Source: Misgurnus anguillicaudatus
Lineage: Eukaryota > Chordata > Actinopteri > Cypriniformes > Cobitidae
Reading direction: 5' to 3'
Assembly: GCF_027580225.2 (NCBI RefSeq)
Contig: NC_073358.2
Location: forward strand, 24,144,501 to 24,208,500
DNA: 64,000 nt
A model generated the notes under the pieces. The model was not told the DNA's origin and made no database searches. It saw nothing but the letters and a program-made list of their open reading frames with translations. This document shows, in pieces, positions 22,301 to 37,300 of the stretch. Position numbers and translations under genes: made by a program. The stretch's first letter is position 1. Each line of letters opens with the position of its first letter.

Positions 22301-25300
22301 CATCGGCAGGGCATTTGAATTATGGAGAAACCTCTGCTTTGTTTTGGGTATAAAAACGGATCCGGAGTTGGCTTTCATCCTTTTGGACAGGTAAGCTAAC
22401 ATTACTACAAAGCATGTAAAATATATTTCGATTATGTGCTTTAGTTTTTTAGATGTTGTTTCGGTTTGCTAGCCTTCGCTTTAGCGTGTGTTCGCCCAGC
22501 CGTCGTCGATCGATGGCGTAAAACTGCGGACGCGTTTGTTTGCGTGCATCCGCTTTTTAAAAGTCTTCAAACTCGTACAGTCTGACATTGATGGAAACTG
22601 AGATTAAACAGTGTGACATGGACTTAACTACAATATTGATCGCACAGTGTGGCAAGCAACAATCCTAAAGGACTATTTAAAATAGCACAGTGTATACCGG
22701 GCTTTACTGTTATACTGAAATTGTTCAGTGTAGTTCACTAACCGTTTTCGTTATCTTACCGTAAATGTACCTATGTAACACCACATATAGGCTAAATGCA
22801 GTCAATTTAACGTTGCAGTTGGACTTTACCTGAGTTTCCAACATGTTGTGTGGTGCTTTCTTTGGTGTGTAGCATCTCAGTCTGGCCGTCGCTCATAAGT
22901 TCGAGCACGCGCTTGTAAACTTATTGGTTGCAATCTGAAACATCACCACTAGATGCCGCTGAAAACTACATACAGTCCCTTTAATTTTATGCAGTAACTT
23001 TAGCTCAGTAAAGGAAAATTAAGTCCTGAGTGTTAATTGGCTCTAGTTTCCAAGATACAGCTTGAGGTCAAAATTGCTAAAAATAATTCTTAAAAATGCA
23101 TTTCTGCAAAATAATATAACATATATAATCATGTTACATTTATTTTATTGATACCATTAACATAATGTTCCATTCATTTACTATTCTGTTTTTTCATGTA
23201 ACATTTTCATGATCTGACCAAGACAAATGTATCCATAAAAATCCATACCTGATCACCAGCCTGTTTAATCAAAAGAGTTTGGCTAATTTTAACTTACATT
23301 ATGTGTGATTACATGTATATCTCATCTATTTTTACCTTTAAAACGTTAAAGGGTTGTCAGTTGATTGTTAGAATAGAAAAGAGGGATTTGTGAATCAACA
23401 GTATGGGAATTTTCCTCCCTTACGAGAAGTCACATGTTAGCTGTCGTGTCACTGTGATAATGATAGGATGTCATTCGGTTCGGTTTTGTTAGGTAACTTG
23501 AGGACATCAGCTGAGATCTACTTGTTTACCGTTACTGATAAGTTGGAAAATGCATCTGAAACCATTTTTCAGGTGAATATGTTTCATATGAGAGAGAGAC
23601 AACGTGCATTTACTAGCAAGAGTGTTTAAGTAGAGAGGAACATCAAACCACTGTCTGTCAACCTTGATGTTTCCTTGAATGAAATTGTAACTTCGCTTTC
23701 TGCAGCTGAGAGGCAGAATGTTTTTTGGGGACACATGGTTGCACTGCATGGAAAGAAATGCAGCATAATTCATGTTTACACAGAGGAACATTATTATGAC
23801 GTTTGGTTATCCTCCTGAGTGGTGCAGTGAAGCCTTTATCCTGCCTGTAATGCCTTTATCCTTTTTTATCTTGCAGCTAAACAGTGCTACTGTATCACAG
23901 CTTTTAAATTTTATATGAATTTACTGTAAGGACATAATTTGTACTGAAATCATTTGCATGCATTATTGTTTTACCTTAGTGCTGATAAAACTATAAAACA
24001 TTAGTACGTCTCATGCTGCCAAACAAGCCTGCATGTTTGAGGTTTAATGATGTCGGTGGCTATAAATCAAAGGAAAATGCGACAAGACTATGATGCTTTG
24101 CTGTCCAGAAACTTTAGAGCCCAATCGCATAAGATATATTATTATCTGTCTGGTTTCCTTTCTTCCCTACAGAGGACGCAACAATGCCAAAGGACCCACA
24201 ACTGCAGTGAGTTGCACAGACTTTCTCTCCAGTGTCTCTTATTTGTAACAGAGACTTCCTAAACCTGTACATGTTTAATTTTCTCTAATCACCAAAAAAA
24301 ACATAATGGCTCTGTCACATGTCTTTAAGGTGGCATTCAATGGAGTTTATGCAAACATGAGGTTGGTTCATGTTTTGACCTCAGTTGTGGTGAGTCCAAA
24401 GACTAGTCAAAATGCATGTTTGTTTATATAATTTCTTTCAGTTCTTTTTATTTTACATTTAAATAGATTATGATGTTTAACAAATATATATTCAATACTA
24501 TCTTATTGAATGTAAATTTGTGCTTTGCCTCTCTACAGGGCACCAAATGTGAACTTAAGGTCAAAAATGGTCTAATCTATGATGGAGTTTTTAAAGCATT
24601 TAACCAAGAGGTAAGGGGATGTTTACTCTAATGCTGTGATTATCATTGTAAGAGTTACAGAAGTGATGTGCGTTGATCAGTGGTTCTCAAATATGTTCAG
24701 CATACCCCTTGTGTACAGTGCATTCCTTTGTGGCCCCACAGATACAATTTATGATATAAAACATTCTAAAACTTCAAATTTGAATCAAACAGAACATATT
24801 AAATGATACAATGTAATGCTGCTGGTTAGTAGCCTTATTTATCTGAGGTTTAATTACACAGAAATTATGATAAATTAATGTATTTTATAAAAGGTCATAT
24901 AAAATGGCACATTCTCGTGGCCCCCAGTTTGAGAACTACTAGCTTAGATGATATTGGCAACACCACTATTTTACTGGATATTGAAAATGGCTCATATATC
25001 TTTAATTAATGAGGGATTGGACTACCATTTGCCTTTAATACAGCTGCAAACCTTCTCAAAATAATTTATTTGAATATTTAATATTTAATTTTAACATTTG
25101 AATATTGTCCAGTAGAATGTTGTACCAGTCATCTATCAGAACACATTTACACCTGGTATTAAGATGCAGTTTTGGTAGATCGGATCTAAAATACAGAAAA
25201 TACATATATATTTTATTTTAGTGATACCTCTCATTTATGCTGTGATTTTGGCAAGGTGTACGATATAACTGCTGTAAAAATATATAAATGCTGCAGTGAC

Positions 25301-28300
25301 CCCCGTGTGTAATGCTGCGTCCTTGCAATGCTGGAGGATTAAGCCCGATTTATAGTTGTGTGTAAGCTCTACGCCAGTGTTTCCCAATCCTGGTCCTCGA
25401 GGCCCCCCTCCCAGAAAGTTTTAGATGTTTCCTTATTTAACACACCTGATTTAACTCATCAGCTTGTTAGGGAGACATGTTTACCATTTTATAAGAAGGA
25501 GGCTGATAAGTTGAATCAGGTGTTTTAAATAAGGAGACATCTAAAACTTTCTGGGAGGGTGGCCTCGAGGACCAGGATTGGAAAACAATAGCCATAGGTT
25601 ATCTGTAGCCTGTGCGTAGCTCTGCGTAGCCTGACGTGCACCTCGCAAATTTTTTAACAGCGCGTCAGATCTATGATTGGATCTGTGATTGGTCCACCAG
25701 ACTCAAACTGCATCAAAAGTCGCTGTTTATTTACTTCCATCATTGCTGGTCTTCTCAAATTGTACACAACAAGTTGCTGTTTCTTCTTCGTTTGTGGGTT
25801 AACTTGGTAAGCTGCTTCTTCTTTGATGGTCGCGCTGCTACTGTGGTTACACGCATGGTTACTGCCTACCAGCAGTCTGCACGTGTGTTTGCACGTTGAC
25901 GACGACGCAAAAGTATAAATGAAAACCGACGCGGAACCTATGCCGTCGCAGCTACGCCGTAGGACCTACCCACAACTGTAAAGAGCCCTATTTACTATTT
26001 ACGACAATGGTCCACATTTTTTGTATGAAAATCACAATCATTTCGCTAGATAAAACCCTTATGTCATATTTAGGATCGTTTACAGCATGTTGAGGCAGCA
26101 TTGAAACTGCAATTTGGACCTTCAAACAGTTGGGTTCAATTAAAGTCCACTATATGGAGAAAAATCTTAATTTACTTTCGATTAAAGAATAAAAGAACAA
26201 CATTTTGGATGACCTGGGGGTGAGTAAATTATTAGGAAATGTTCTTATGAAAATGAAGTTATCCTTTAATACCAGGTGCAAACAGGGGCTTAAAGCAACA
26301 CTAAAGAACTCTGGCTCTTTGCTCCCCCTACAGGTTAGAAGCGTAATTGTTCATTACCACTGTCGTAAATACTGCAGCATAGCTGGCTCTGATTGGATTG
26401 TAGGTCTGCCGTAAAGCAAGTTTTTGTAGTTTTCACTCGAACTACAGGACCACTACCCGACGGTTGGAAACTTCTTTAGTGCGGTTTTGGCCGATAGAGG
26501 GCTGCAAAGCGAATGTGAAAGTGCCATTCACCCTGTTTTGTGTGGATGAACCACTGAAACTTTTTTGGAAACGTTATTTTAAGGTAAAAAAAAACTCTTT
26601 GGTGTTGCTTTAAAATATCTTTTAGTTGTTTCAGAGAGGATGAAGTAGGGAACCTACTTGTGGAGGCTGTTACCTAAACACAACTTTTTCAAAACCTTGT
26701 TCTGGGTTGCAACCTAGACGATATAAAGTAACAAAATATAACCACAATGTTTATCGCAGTAGCCTACACGAATAATATTAACCGTTATTAATATCATAAA
26801 TAATCATTCTTAACCATCTTCTTCGGCAGTGTGATATTGCCCTGGATGCTGCACACAGGAAGAGTTTAGAGCCAAGTGTGGGCCCTCGTCGTGAAGATAT
26901 TATTGACAGCATCACCTTTAAGTCCTCAGATGTAGTGCTGGTGCATTTTAAAGATGTGGACCTTAACTATGCCAAGAAAGGTAAGCCCAAAAACTTTTCT
27001 GTTGTGCAACAAATGTTTCTCTTTCTGCCTTTTAATGAGTACTTCAGAGACAATCTGAATGCATGAAGGTAGGGATGCAGCCGATAACGAGTACCGATTT
27101 GTTGCCTTTGTGACCGATACCAATGCCCGATACCAATTCTTTAAGCTGATATGCAAGCTCTTTGATGCCTATAACTGTTAAAATGTTTTTAGATGAAGTA
27201 ATACCATAAATGTTGGCTTTGTTTTATTACTCGCCATGTATTATACACTCACCTAAAGAATTATTAGGAACACCATACTAATACTGTGTTTGACCCCTTT
27301 CGCCTTCAGAACTGCCTTAATTCTATGTGGCATTGATTCAACAAGGTGCTGAAAGCTTTCTTGAGAAATGTTGGCCCATATTGATAGGATAGCATCTTGC
27401 AGTTGATGGAGATTTGTGGGATGCACATCCAGGGCACAAAGCTCCCGTTCCACCACATCCCAAAGATGCTCTATTGGGTTGAGATCTGGTGACTGTGGGG
27501 GCCATTTTAGTACAGTGAACTCATTGTCATGTTCAAGAAACCAATTTGAAATGATTCAAGCTTTGTGACATGGTGCATTATCCTGCTGGAAGTAGCCATC
27601 AGAGGATGGGTACATGGTGGTCATAAAGGGATGGGCATGGTCAGAAACAATGCTCAGGTAGGCTGTGGCATTTAAATGATGCCCAATTGGCACTAAGGGG
27701 CCTAAAGTGTGCCAAGAAAACATTCCCCACACCATTCCACCACCACCACCAGCCTGCACAGTGGTTAGAAGGCATGATGGATCCATGTTCTCATTCTGAT
27801 TACGCCAAATTCTGACTCTACCATCTGAATGTCTCAACAGAAATCGAGACTTATCAGAGCAGGCAACATTTTTCCAGTCTTCAACTGTCCAATTTTGCTG
27901 AGCTTGTGCAAATTGTAGCCTCTTTTTCTTATTTGTAGTGGAGATGAGTGGTACCTGGTGGGGTCTTCTGCTGTTTTAGCCAATCCGCCTCAAGATTGTG
28001 CGTGTTGTGGCTTCACAAATGCTTTGCTGCATACCTCGGTTGGTTATTTCAGTCAAAGTTGCTCTTTTATCAGCTTGAATCAGTCGGCCCATTTTCCTCT
28101 GACCTCTAGCATCAACAAGGCATTTTCGCCCACAGGACTGCCGCATACTGGATGTTTCCCCTTTTCACACCATTCTTTGTAAACCCTAGAAATGGTTGTG
28201 TGTGAAAATCCCAATAACTGAGCAGATTGTGAAATACTCAGACCGGCCCGTCTGGCACCAACGATCATGCCATGCTCAAAATTGCTTAAATCATCTTTCG

Positions 28301-31300
28301 TTCCCATTCTGACATTCAGTTTGGAGTTCAGGAGATTGTCTTGACCAGGACCACACCCCTAAATGTATTGAAGCAACTGGCATGTGATTGGTTGATTAGA
28401 TAATTGCATTAATGAGAAATTGAAAAGGTGTTGCTAATAATCCTTTAGGTGAGTGTATAATTAATATATTGATAATATCCGACGCCACCATTTAAAGGAA
28501 TTGTTCACCCAAAAATGTAAATTCTGTAATCATTTACTCACCCTGAAGTTGTCCCAAACCTGTATACATTTCTTTGTTTTGTTGAATGCAAACAAAGATA
28601 TTTGTAATCAAGCATGAAGAAGGAGTACCCATTGACTTCCATAGTATGAAGGAAAAATACTTTGGTCAATGGTGCTCAAAACAGGTTGGTTACATAGCTC
28701 AGAATATGTTCAGCAGTACAGAGAGGTGAATACAGGTTTGTACCAACTTAAAGGGGAGTATTTTTTATAATATTTTTGTATGAACTCTCACTTTTATTAC
28801 AAATAAATCATAATAAACATCTTTATGTAAAGGGCTGCTGTGTACTAAACATTTGGTGTTGGATTACTGCTAAATTTGATAAAGATTTAATTGAAGCCAG
28901 TGGTGGAAAGGAATGACATTTTGACAGATCAAAGGAATGGAATAGTCCTCATTATAAAATATTTACAATATTACTACACGCTGCTCTCAAAGAACGCATA
29001 TACCCAGCCATTAAATGAGTATTGCAAACGTGCTCTTATTTGATAGCTATGCAGTCTCTAAGGGCTGTCACATGATTTGCAAAATAATGGTCTACAGCTC
29101 TTTTGCTGTGGTGCATTAATAACTGGATTAGTTGAATCTGGTCAATGACTGTCTTATACTTACACCTTCTTTATTCTGTCTCTTTCCTCTTAAATGGCTC
29201 TAGTCTCATCTGATGCAGGTAATCAAATCACATCGTCTTTTTTATTACCGTTGGTGTTTGTGCAAAATCTTTTTAGATGCTTGTGGCATTCTAATTCAAG
29301 AATTTTCATAGAGAGAAACAAATGGTTGTGAAAGTAACATTTTAAGAGTCTTTGGCTGTTTCACACTGCATGCTAAGCAATGCTTATTTATTTAGCGCAT
29401 TGCCATGTGCTTTTTATGTCTATAACTGGCATTACACAGACCAGAAAAGCATGAAAACAATGTGGATTAAACAAATGACAGTTATATAAACTGCAGTGAC
29501 AGTCAATTAAGCATCTTGAAGAGGTTTTGCTCAAAAAATGTATGTTATATGTGGAAGTGTGATGTTTGTACTTGTGTTAAACAGACAGTCGCAACACAGC
29601 TTGCACTGCAAACACAGCCGGTGTGAAAGCACCGTTAGATAGTTTGGGTATTTATTCTTGGTAAACCTATGAAGGTTTATGAAGAGTTCCCTAAGTTCAC
29701 TTATTGATAGCATGGCTGTATTGTTCAAGTCAAAGAGTGTTTTGGCATTTTCCAGCCTAACACCTGTTTGGGTGTTTTTTTTTAAATGTTTTTACTACAT
29801 GTCTATAATTTAATCAGTCCAATCAAGATTGCATTAGGAACTTGTTTTTACTTTGTGAGCCATTTGTATTGACATTTGGTGCTGTGGCATTGCTAAAACA
29901 TACACTTTTGATTTTTAAGATGATAACATCAGTTAAACATAATTTGTTTATCAATTACAGCCTTATGTTTGTGCACCAGGGAATACATGGTGCATATTTG
30001 TTCACCAACTTGGCAAATACAGATAAAATCATCCAGTTTGCGTGTTGATAAAGATTTCAAGATTAAATAAAATTCATATTTTCATATCAAAAGCCAAGCA
30101 AACAGATATGTTAATCCACTCAAAGCTGGCTGCAAGTAGCTACTATAATTGAATTTAAATTGTCATTACATCACATGAATCTGATGATGATATAAGTGAT
30201 GCTGGTAAATATTTTATATCCTGCTGCAAAGCATGACTAAATGACAGTCTGAAGATTTTTGATCATTGCATGTTTGGAAAGAATAGGCTTCTCAACATGA
30301 TTTTGTAAATCTAATAATGCTCACATGCAAATACCTGCTCTACTCTAGTTTAAGATTTTTTGATTTATCAGTATTTTTAAAATACTTGAAAACAAACTGA
30401 TTGAAATGCACACAATGGTATTATGTTTAATAAATGTATAGATTCTTACTGTATTTACTGTCTCTCAGGCTTAATGTTTGGAAAGGCATGTTCTCAGAAA
30501 CGTCACTCACTGAATAAAAAGAAAATATCTATTGATGCATTAAAAGTTTCTCAAACAGTTTTAGATCAATTCGCAAGAATTTCTTTTAAATTCAATTTAT
30601 AGTAATTCATTATTTTCATAAAATCATTACATTTAAAGGTGCATTGTGTAACTTCTAGAAAGATCTCTTGACAGAAATACTATTTAATATATTTAACTAC
30701 ACTATCAGTAGTAAATAGACCCTTTTACTGTTTGTACACAATGATGACATGGCAGCGTATGCGCGCGCATTTAGGCAACGGAAGTATGGCAAGAATCAGC
30801 AGTGAAGCAACACAGACAGAGAAAGTTATTTTAAAAAGTTGACTTTATCAACATTTTTAACACAGCTACCAGATCCGTTACTATAGTGGAGTGGATAAAA
30901 GACGTTAGCAGATGGCCAAAAATAAAGTTGCCAGATACATATATACGTATATTAGTATATTATATTAGTGTGACAAAACGCAACAACCAGACAATTTGAT
31001 GCCGGGAAACCGTTTTAATAAACTTTCTGAGTTGCAAACACGTTAGAACCAATGGGGAATAACACCACTTCTGTTGCCTAAATGCGCGCACAGGCTATTT
31101 GATCACGTGAGCTGTAAAAGGGTCTATAAAAACCTTACATAATATAACTGTATTGTTTTATTACATTTAGAATGAGCCGTATTTATTTACGTACACTGCG
31201 GGTCTCCTTACATGAAAGTTGCCGTCATCTTTCTACAGTAGCCCTTAATGAACAAACTACTCTACAGTAGTCCATACGTCGTCTCAAACGACAACATGTT

Positions 31301-34300
31301 TTTCCCGTGGCAGCTACCGTAGCTTCTCATTGCAATTCGCAATTTCAACACTTTGCCGCTAAAAACACATTACACATTTAAGTGCCGTTTGCAGTAGGGC
31401 TGTAACGATTAATCGTGTGTCCCATTAAAAATGTCTGTCTGAAATCGATTCTGAATCACAAAGCTGCGATTCTGTGTTTCATGCACAGCTTGTGCGTGTA
31501 CTACGGAAGTCCTTATCAATCTAAATTCATTATGAGTCAGAGTCGTTTATAAAGTGCTTTTAAAAAATGCAACACTCGTTAAATAAAAATCATTCAAAAT
31601 ATTCGTTATTATCATGAAAATACCTGAAACAATTTAAAGAACAGCGATTAAAATATTCCTGTAGACATTTCCTGGAATAGTGTTTGTAATGCTACTTCTT
31701 CTGTGACACAGAGGGAGTTTCTGCACGAGAGCGCCCCCTGGCTTTGGGATGTGCCGGGATTTCACTGTAATTCATTCAAATTCATCCATTGAGAAAACGC
31801 GCATTTGCACGATTAATTGTTACAGCCCTAGTTTGCAGTAATATATACACCATGGAAAATGTTTATACTCCACTTAGGGAGCCTTCAAGTGAGTTTTTCA
31901 GTGTGAGCCAAGAACAAAAACACAACTTATTTCTAAAGACAAGACAATACAACACACTTACTGGAGACAAGATTTTTACCTTAAGAAATTTTTTAAGGTA
32001 AAATATATGAATGGAAAATAGTCCTTTATTCAACTGAAACCACCTTATTTTAAAACATTTTAACTAATCTTGGACTGTCACTAAAAATTATTTTGGTAAT
32101 TGATAATGAAGCAATATGATTTTGCCACAAACTATATATCACAAGATGGCCTTTTATCTCGATGGAAAAACTTGTGATGTTTAATATCGCGTTTTAAAAT
32201 CTTGTCATATCCGTAATTTTGTGGTTACCCTTAGTTTTGCACACTTGAGCTAAATTTAGATGTATTGGGACTCATGATTACGCTGAATTGTGGCTTCCTG
32301 AATCTAAATCAGACGGAATTGTGACTCACCAAAAAACCCCTTATGCATCACAAGTTCCATTGAAAGAAAACTTTTGTCTGGTTATTAATGTCAGTGCTTA
32401 ATTTTTTATAATCAAATAAAAAGATATCAGGTAAAAATACATCTAAGGTTTGTTGATTTGACAAGAAATTAAGTTATGACCAAATCTATAAATTTAAAGA
32501 GTGTGCGTCCAGACCTTTTGAAACCCAGCAAAATCATATTCACCTTGTTTTCTGAGAACATAGCCTTTGTGTGTGTGTACTGTAATGCAGATTGCTTTTT
32601 ATGCATAAATTTAAGATCTTCACATGCTCTACATTTGTGTTGATTCATTGTCACCACATCACACATGCACATTCACAAATGTTTTTATGTACTTTATAAA
32701 AAGATTTTACAAGGTACATAAATGCCACATCAAACTTTTGTTTGCTTTTGCATCATAGTGTATGTTATGTTAATTCTGTCGTGTATCGGTGTTGTGTTTT
32801 TGATGGTAAAGATAACTTCACAGACACTGCGGTAAGCGCTCGTGTGAACGGGGAGCACAAAGAGAAGGACTTGGAACCCTGGGATGGAGGAGAACAGCAC
32901 ATCTCAGGCAGTATGGAATCTCTTGACACAGACATGGTAAGGTGACATATGCGTGCATATATTTATATTTTACTTATTTTATTTTATTGTGAGCTCATTT
33001 TTAAGCAAATTTTACTGCTCTCCTCAGTCAAATGGTTGGGATCCTGATGAGATGTTTAAATACAATGAGGAGACATATGGCGTGAAGTCCACCTATGACA
33101 GCAGCTTGTCCTCATACACGTAAGTCTGTTCAGTGGAGGCAAACTTATGATTTCAAAAGACCCTTTATTTATTCTCAATCTGTTTCTGATTCTTTTCATA
33201 TCCTAGGGTTCCATTGGAGCGAGACAACTCTGAGGAGTTCCTTAAGCGGGAGGCTCGTGCAGCACAGCTTGCGGAGGAGATCGAAGCCAGTGCCCCCCAC
33301 AAGGCCCGCGTAGCCCTGGAGAATGACGACCGGTCAGAGGAGGATAAATATACTGCTGTGGTTCGTGGAGAGAGGGAGCTTCACAGCCTCAACAGGTAAG
33401 CCTTCATTTACACAATGACAGTGCTTTGGTAGTATTTCAGGTGATCCTCTCCTCTGTACCTTTTTGGCGAAACTAACATTTAGCCAATTGCTAGAGAGTG
33501 TTACAAGGCGAATCAGCTCTCGTGAGCTTTAAATCTCCTGTTGCTCTCAAGATTTCTTTCATTTTTAATTCTTTGTTGCTCTTTTGGCGGGTTGGGGACC
33601 CCTGAAATAAGCAGAGGACAGTTATTTGTATCTTTTAAATTTAGATTTGGATCAGTATCTATACATGTGTGTATGTGTTTTTTGTTTTTTTACAAAAGAG
33701 AAATGCAGATAAATATAAACGTGATAACAATAAATTTGAGTAAAATTAAGATTAAAGATATTAAAGACTTATGTAACAAAGCTGGCTACTGTACACATTT
33801 CCGTAGATTAAAGGGCACCTACTGTCGATTCACGATTTTTCATTTCTTTTGGTGTGTAAATGTGTATTCGTACATGTAAACGATATGCAAAAGTACATAC
33901 CCCAAAATAAATGATGACGTGAGTTATCATCTCCAATGTAAGTCTTTTTTCTTGGACTACAACAAACACACAGACTGTAGGCAATAGTTTACTTCTAGGT
34001 TGGTGATGTAGAGAAGACCAACATTATCATAATTCCTCCCGCTTTGGACTAAGTTATCTCTTGTTGGCATTGCATTGTGACTAATTTTTTAAACATGGTA
34101 AGGAGCGTCACATTTCTGGCTGACGTCAAAGGTATTCAGGCCAATCAGAACGTACAGAATAGCTGGCCGATCAGAGACACAGCACTTTTCAAATCGATGA
34201 GTTTTGTAAAAAATCCGTGCATTTTTGGAAAGGTGAAATCTGTAGCTACAAAAATTTACTGTATGTGGAAAATAGTGGGGTTTTTTTTTTTAACCATAAA

Positions 34301-37300
34301 CCATGCGAACACATTGTATTATATCAAATACACAAAATGACATAGTTTTTAGCAATGAAATAGGTGCCCTTTAAAGATTAAACTGTAAACAGTGATTATC
34401 ATATACTTTCGCAAAGGCTTGCAGGTGGTTGCGATGCCCTGTATGGGTATGTATCACGTGCATGCGTTTGTTTAATCTTTGACACAAACACTTTAAATTG
34501 AAATGTTTAATGTTATAATAACATAAAAATTACATATAAATAACAATAGCATAAGTGTAATATAAGCATAGCAGCATAAAATTGCAATGTAAAATCTTTT
34601 AAAAGTGATAATTATTAAGCTTACTATACTATAATAACCCAATTCTTTTATTCGAGTTACTAATATTACACAAGCCATATATCTGTTGTATGTGTTATGT
34701 ATTTGTGAGAAGCTAGATTTAGGCATTTTGAAAGTTCAGTTATCTACAAATAATAATATTATCACAATTAGTATTGGACAATTAGTCTAGACTCTAGACA
34801 ATCTAGACTTTACATTACATTAAATCTAGACTTCACATTTATTTTAACAGGGAGAACAAATACATTCCCCCTGTTCAGAGGAACAAAGAACCAGGGATGT
34901 CATGGGGAGCTGGTCGTCACCCACACACAAGTGGGCCACCAACACCTCGATCTGGACCTCACGACTACAACACAGTGGAACAGCGTGTAGTCAATGGAGG
35001 TACAAAATGGACTTTATATTATTTATTTTTGCCTGAATAAGTTTAGAAATATGTTTGGTGTCCAAGGGCCGTTTTCCCGGACAGGTATTAGACTAGTCCT
35101 AGACTAAAATAAACGTAAGAGCTGTCCAAACTGAAAACAACTTGCACTGATATAGCTTAAAATACATCAGTGCCCTCTGTTTTGCCTCAAAACGCAGTAA
35201 AATTTTTAGAAAGGCATGTTTGTCAAAACTAGTTACATTTCCTAATAAAACTAAGGCCTGGCCCTGTCTTAAGCTAATCCCTGTCTGGGAAACCACCCCC
35301 AAATGTTTGGTGTTACAGTGCCTACAAGTCACTCTATGGCCTGGGACCGAAATACATTACGGATTACTGAGATCATTAGGATCAGGTCAGTTAGAAATGC
35401 GAAGGATTCATTTAAAACAAGGCATTTAGCTATTATGCCACCCGTAGCTGGAATCAGCTTGAAAACGCAAGGTGGACAGCACTGCCTTTATTTGAATGAC
35501 TTCAGAAAAGAAGTGTGGTTTTTATATTGCTAGGCAACCACAGAGGCAGCTGTCCTGTCAATCAAATATCAGAGTGTGAGTGCTCTTTTGCTGTTAACTG
35601 TCATATTAGCAAAACTTTAAAAAGAGGACACATCTGCCCTTGATTGAGAGTGAGAGGTGCTCGATCACACAGGAGAAAGTGAGTGAGTGCAGTCTCTGGT
35701 TGTTCCAAGCAACTATAAACTTTTGTCACCACAATGAAAGTCCCGCCTCTCATCTCTGATTGGACAATGGAAAAATGCGAATGAAAGTGGGTGCTTTCCC
35801 GCTCAGAGTTGACTTTTATTCAGCTGTTCAGAGCGCTCCTGCAAAAACACTTTGTGCGTTCTGTGTGATCCGCCCCTTAGAAGCCCCAAAAAAGTACATC
35901 CGTCCTTCACAGAAGTTATCCACACAGCCCCAAAGGATTAATTAAGGCCTTCTGAGGCTAATTGATGCGCTTTTTTATGTAAAGATATCCATACAGGGTT
36001 TCCCGCGGAAAATTTGTTAGTGGTTGTCTGGGTGGGTAGGGCCAGGGGCATGGCAATCTAAGAAAGCATCTTTTGCAGGGATTTTTGTGTGAGCATATCA
36101 GTGAACAACACCCCTGACCACTCGGTGAGTTTCACGTCTATGTAAACGAAAGTTAAATGCATTTTAGGAAAGATTGTTCCTGTGCACCTATACACCCATT
36201 GTAGGGGTGGGGGCTGACACAACAAACACCCCAAAATTCTCGGGCCAGCACCATATGTCCAAACCCCAGTCAAAACCGTCCATTCCATCACAAACAATCT
36301 GAAAACAGGGCTCCAAGTGCAAAATACCGAACCTGTCCCTTTAATGGTCACACACACCATCGCCTGTTACTCTTTCTTTTTCTCTTCTTCCAAAAACAGT
36401 AAGCATAGAAGCATTTCTTCCTCCGTTATTTTACTGTGGTTTTTGTTGTCTTCTACTCTCTTCTAAACGTTTGCAATGCAGTAGCACCTTTTCGTCATTT
36501 TCTTCTTTCCTGATTTTGTGCATGTCCTGTACAAGGACGCGACTCTGGGCTGCCCTCTGACGGTCATGAGGGGTATAACGAAACGTGTAACGAAACAAAC
36601 GCGTCTCCGTCTATCATTTGTGTGTTGCATGCTTAGATTTTCCAAATTAGACCAATTAGAAGGTGTTTCCCACACGGTGGCTTTATTTAAGAAATAAAAG
36701 TTGTGTTTCCAAACTTATCATTCCACAACCCATGTGCAAAATCTGTTTAGTGTTTAGACGTTTTAGTGGCACTCACTTTTGGTGGGAATCAAATATGTCT
36801 ACAATATCTAAATAGCCTAATTTAATCTGTTTGCTGAAGACAGTACTGCATGCGCAGCTAACATCCATCCTTACTTGGAATTTTTGATTTGCGAAACAAT
36901 TTCAGTCTGTGATTTGTTAAAGGTTATTTGTGTTCTTTGGTGTCTTGAACTCTCATCTCCACAAAACTCATGCTCCATTCTTATCTAACCATCTCCTTCT
37001 TTATTTTTTTAAAAATCTCCTAATTGGTTCATATCCATTTTTTACTTTCTCTCAATGTAATTTTTCTTCCTCTCATTTCGACTCATTTAATTTCTGTCAG
37101 GTTCTCACCCTTGGCCCTCGCGCTGCCCATCTCCCTCTTCTCGCCCTCCATCACGTTACCAGTCAGGCCCCAACAACTCTCTTCCACCCCGGGCGGCCAC
37201 GCCCACAAGACCTCCCTCCAGACCCCCATCCAGGCCCTCGCGGCCCCAGTCTCACCCCTCTGCACATGGCTCCCTGGGGCCACTGTCCACCATACCCAAA

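Larger units (their letters stand above)
24330..26980 (+). other. atxn2: atxn2 Lsm domain (exons 3-5)
   Basis: Exons 24330-24389, 24539-24610 and 26830-26980 encode VAFNGVYANMRLVHVLTSVV, then GTKCELKVKNGLIYDGVF, then CDIALDAAHRKS through VVLVHFKDVDLNYAKK. This is the Sm-like fold of ataxin-2, with the Sm1-type VKNGxxYxGVF strand pair. In ataxin-2 this domain takes part in RNA and helicase contacts. Confidence 0.9.

Noticed and set aside
35300..35530. Possible retrotransposon-derived coding fragment (PKYITDYxDH-type reading)
   Set aside because: A short, stop-interrupted stretch vaguely like the C-terminus of a non-LTR reverse transcriptase. Too weak to call without a search.
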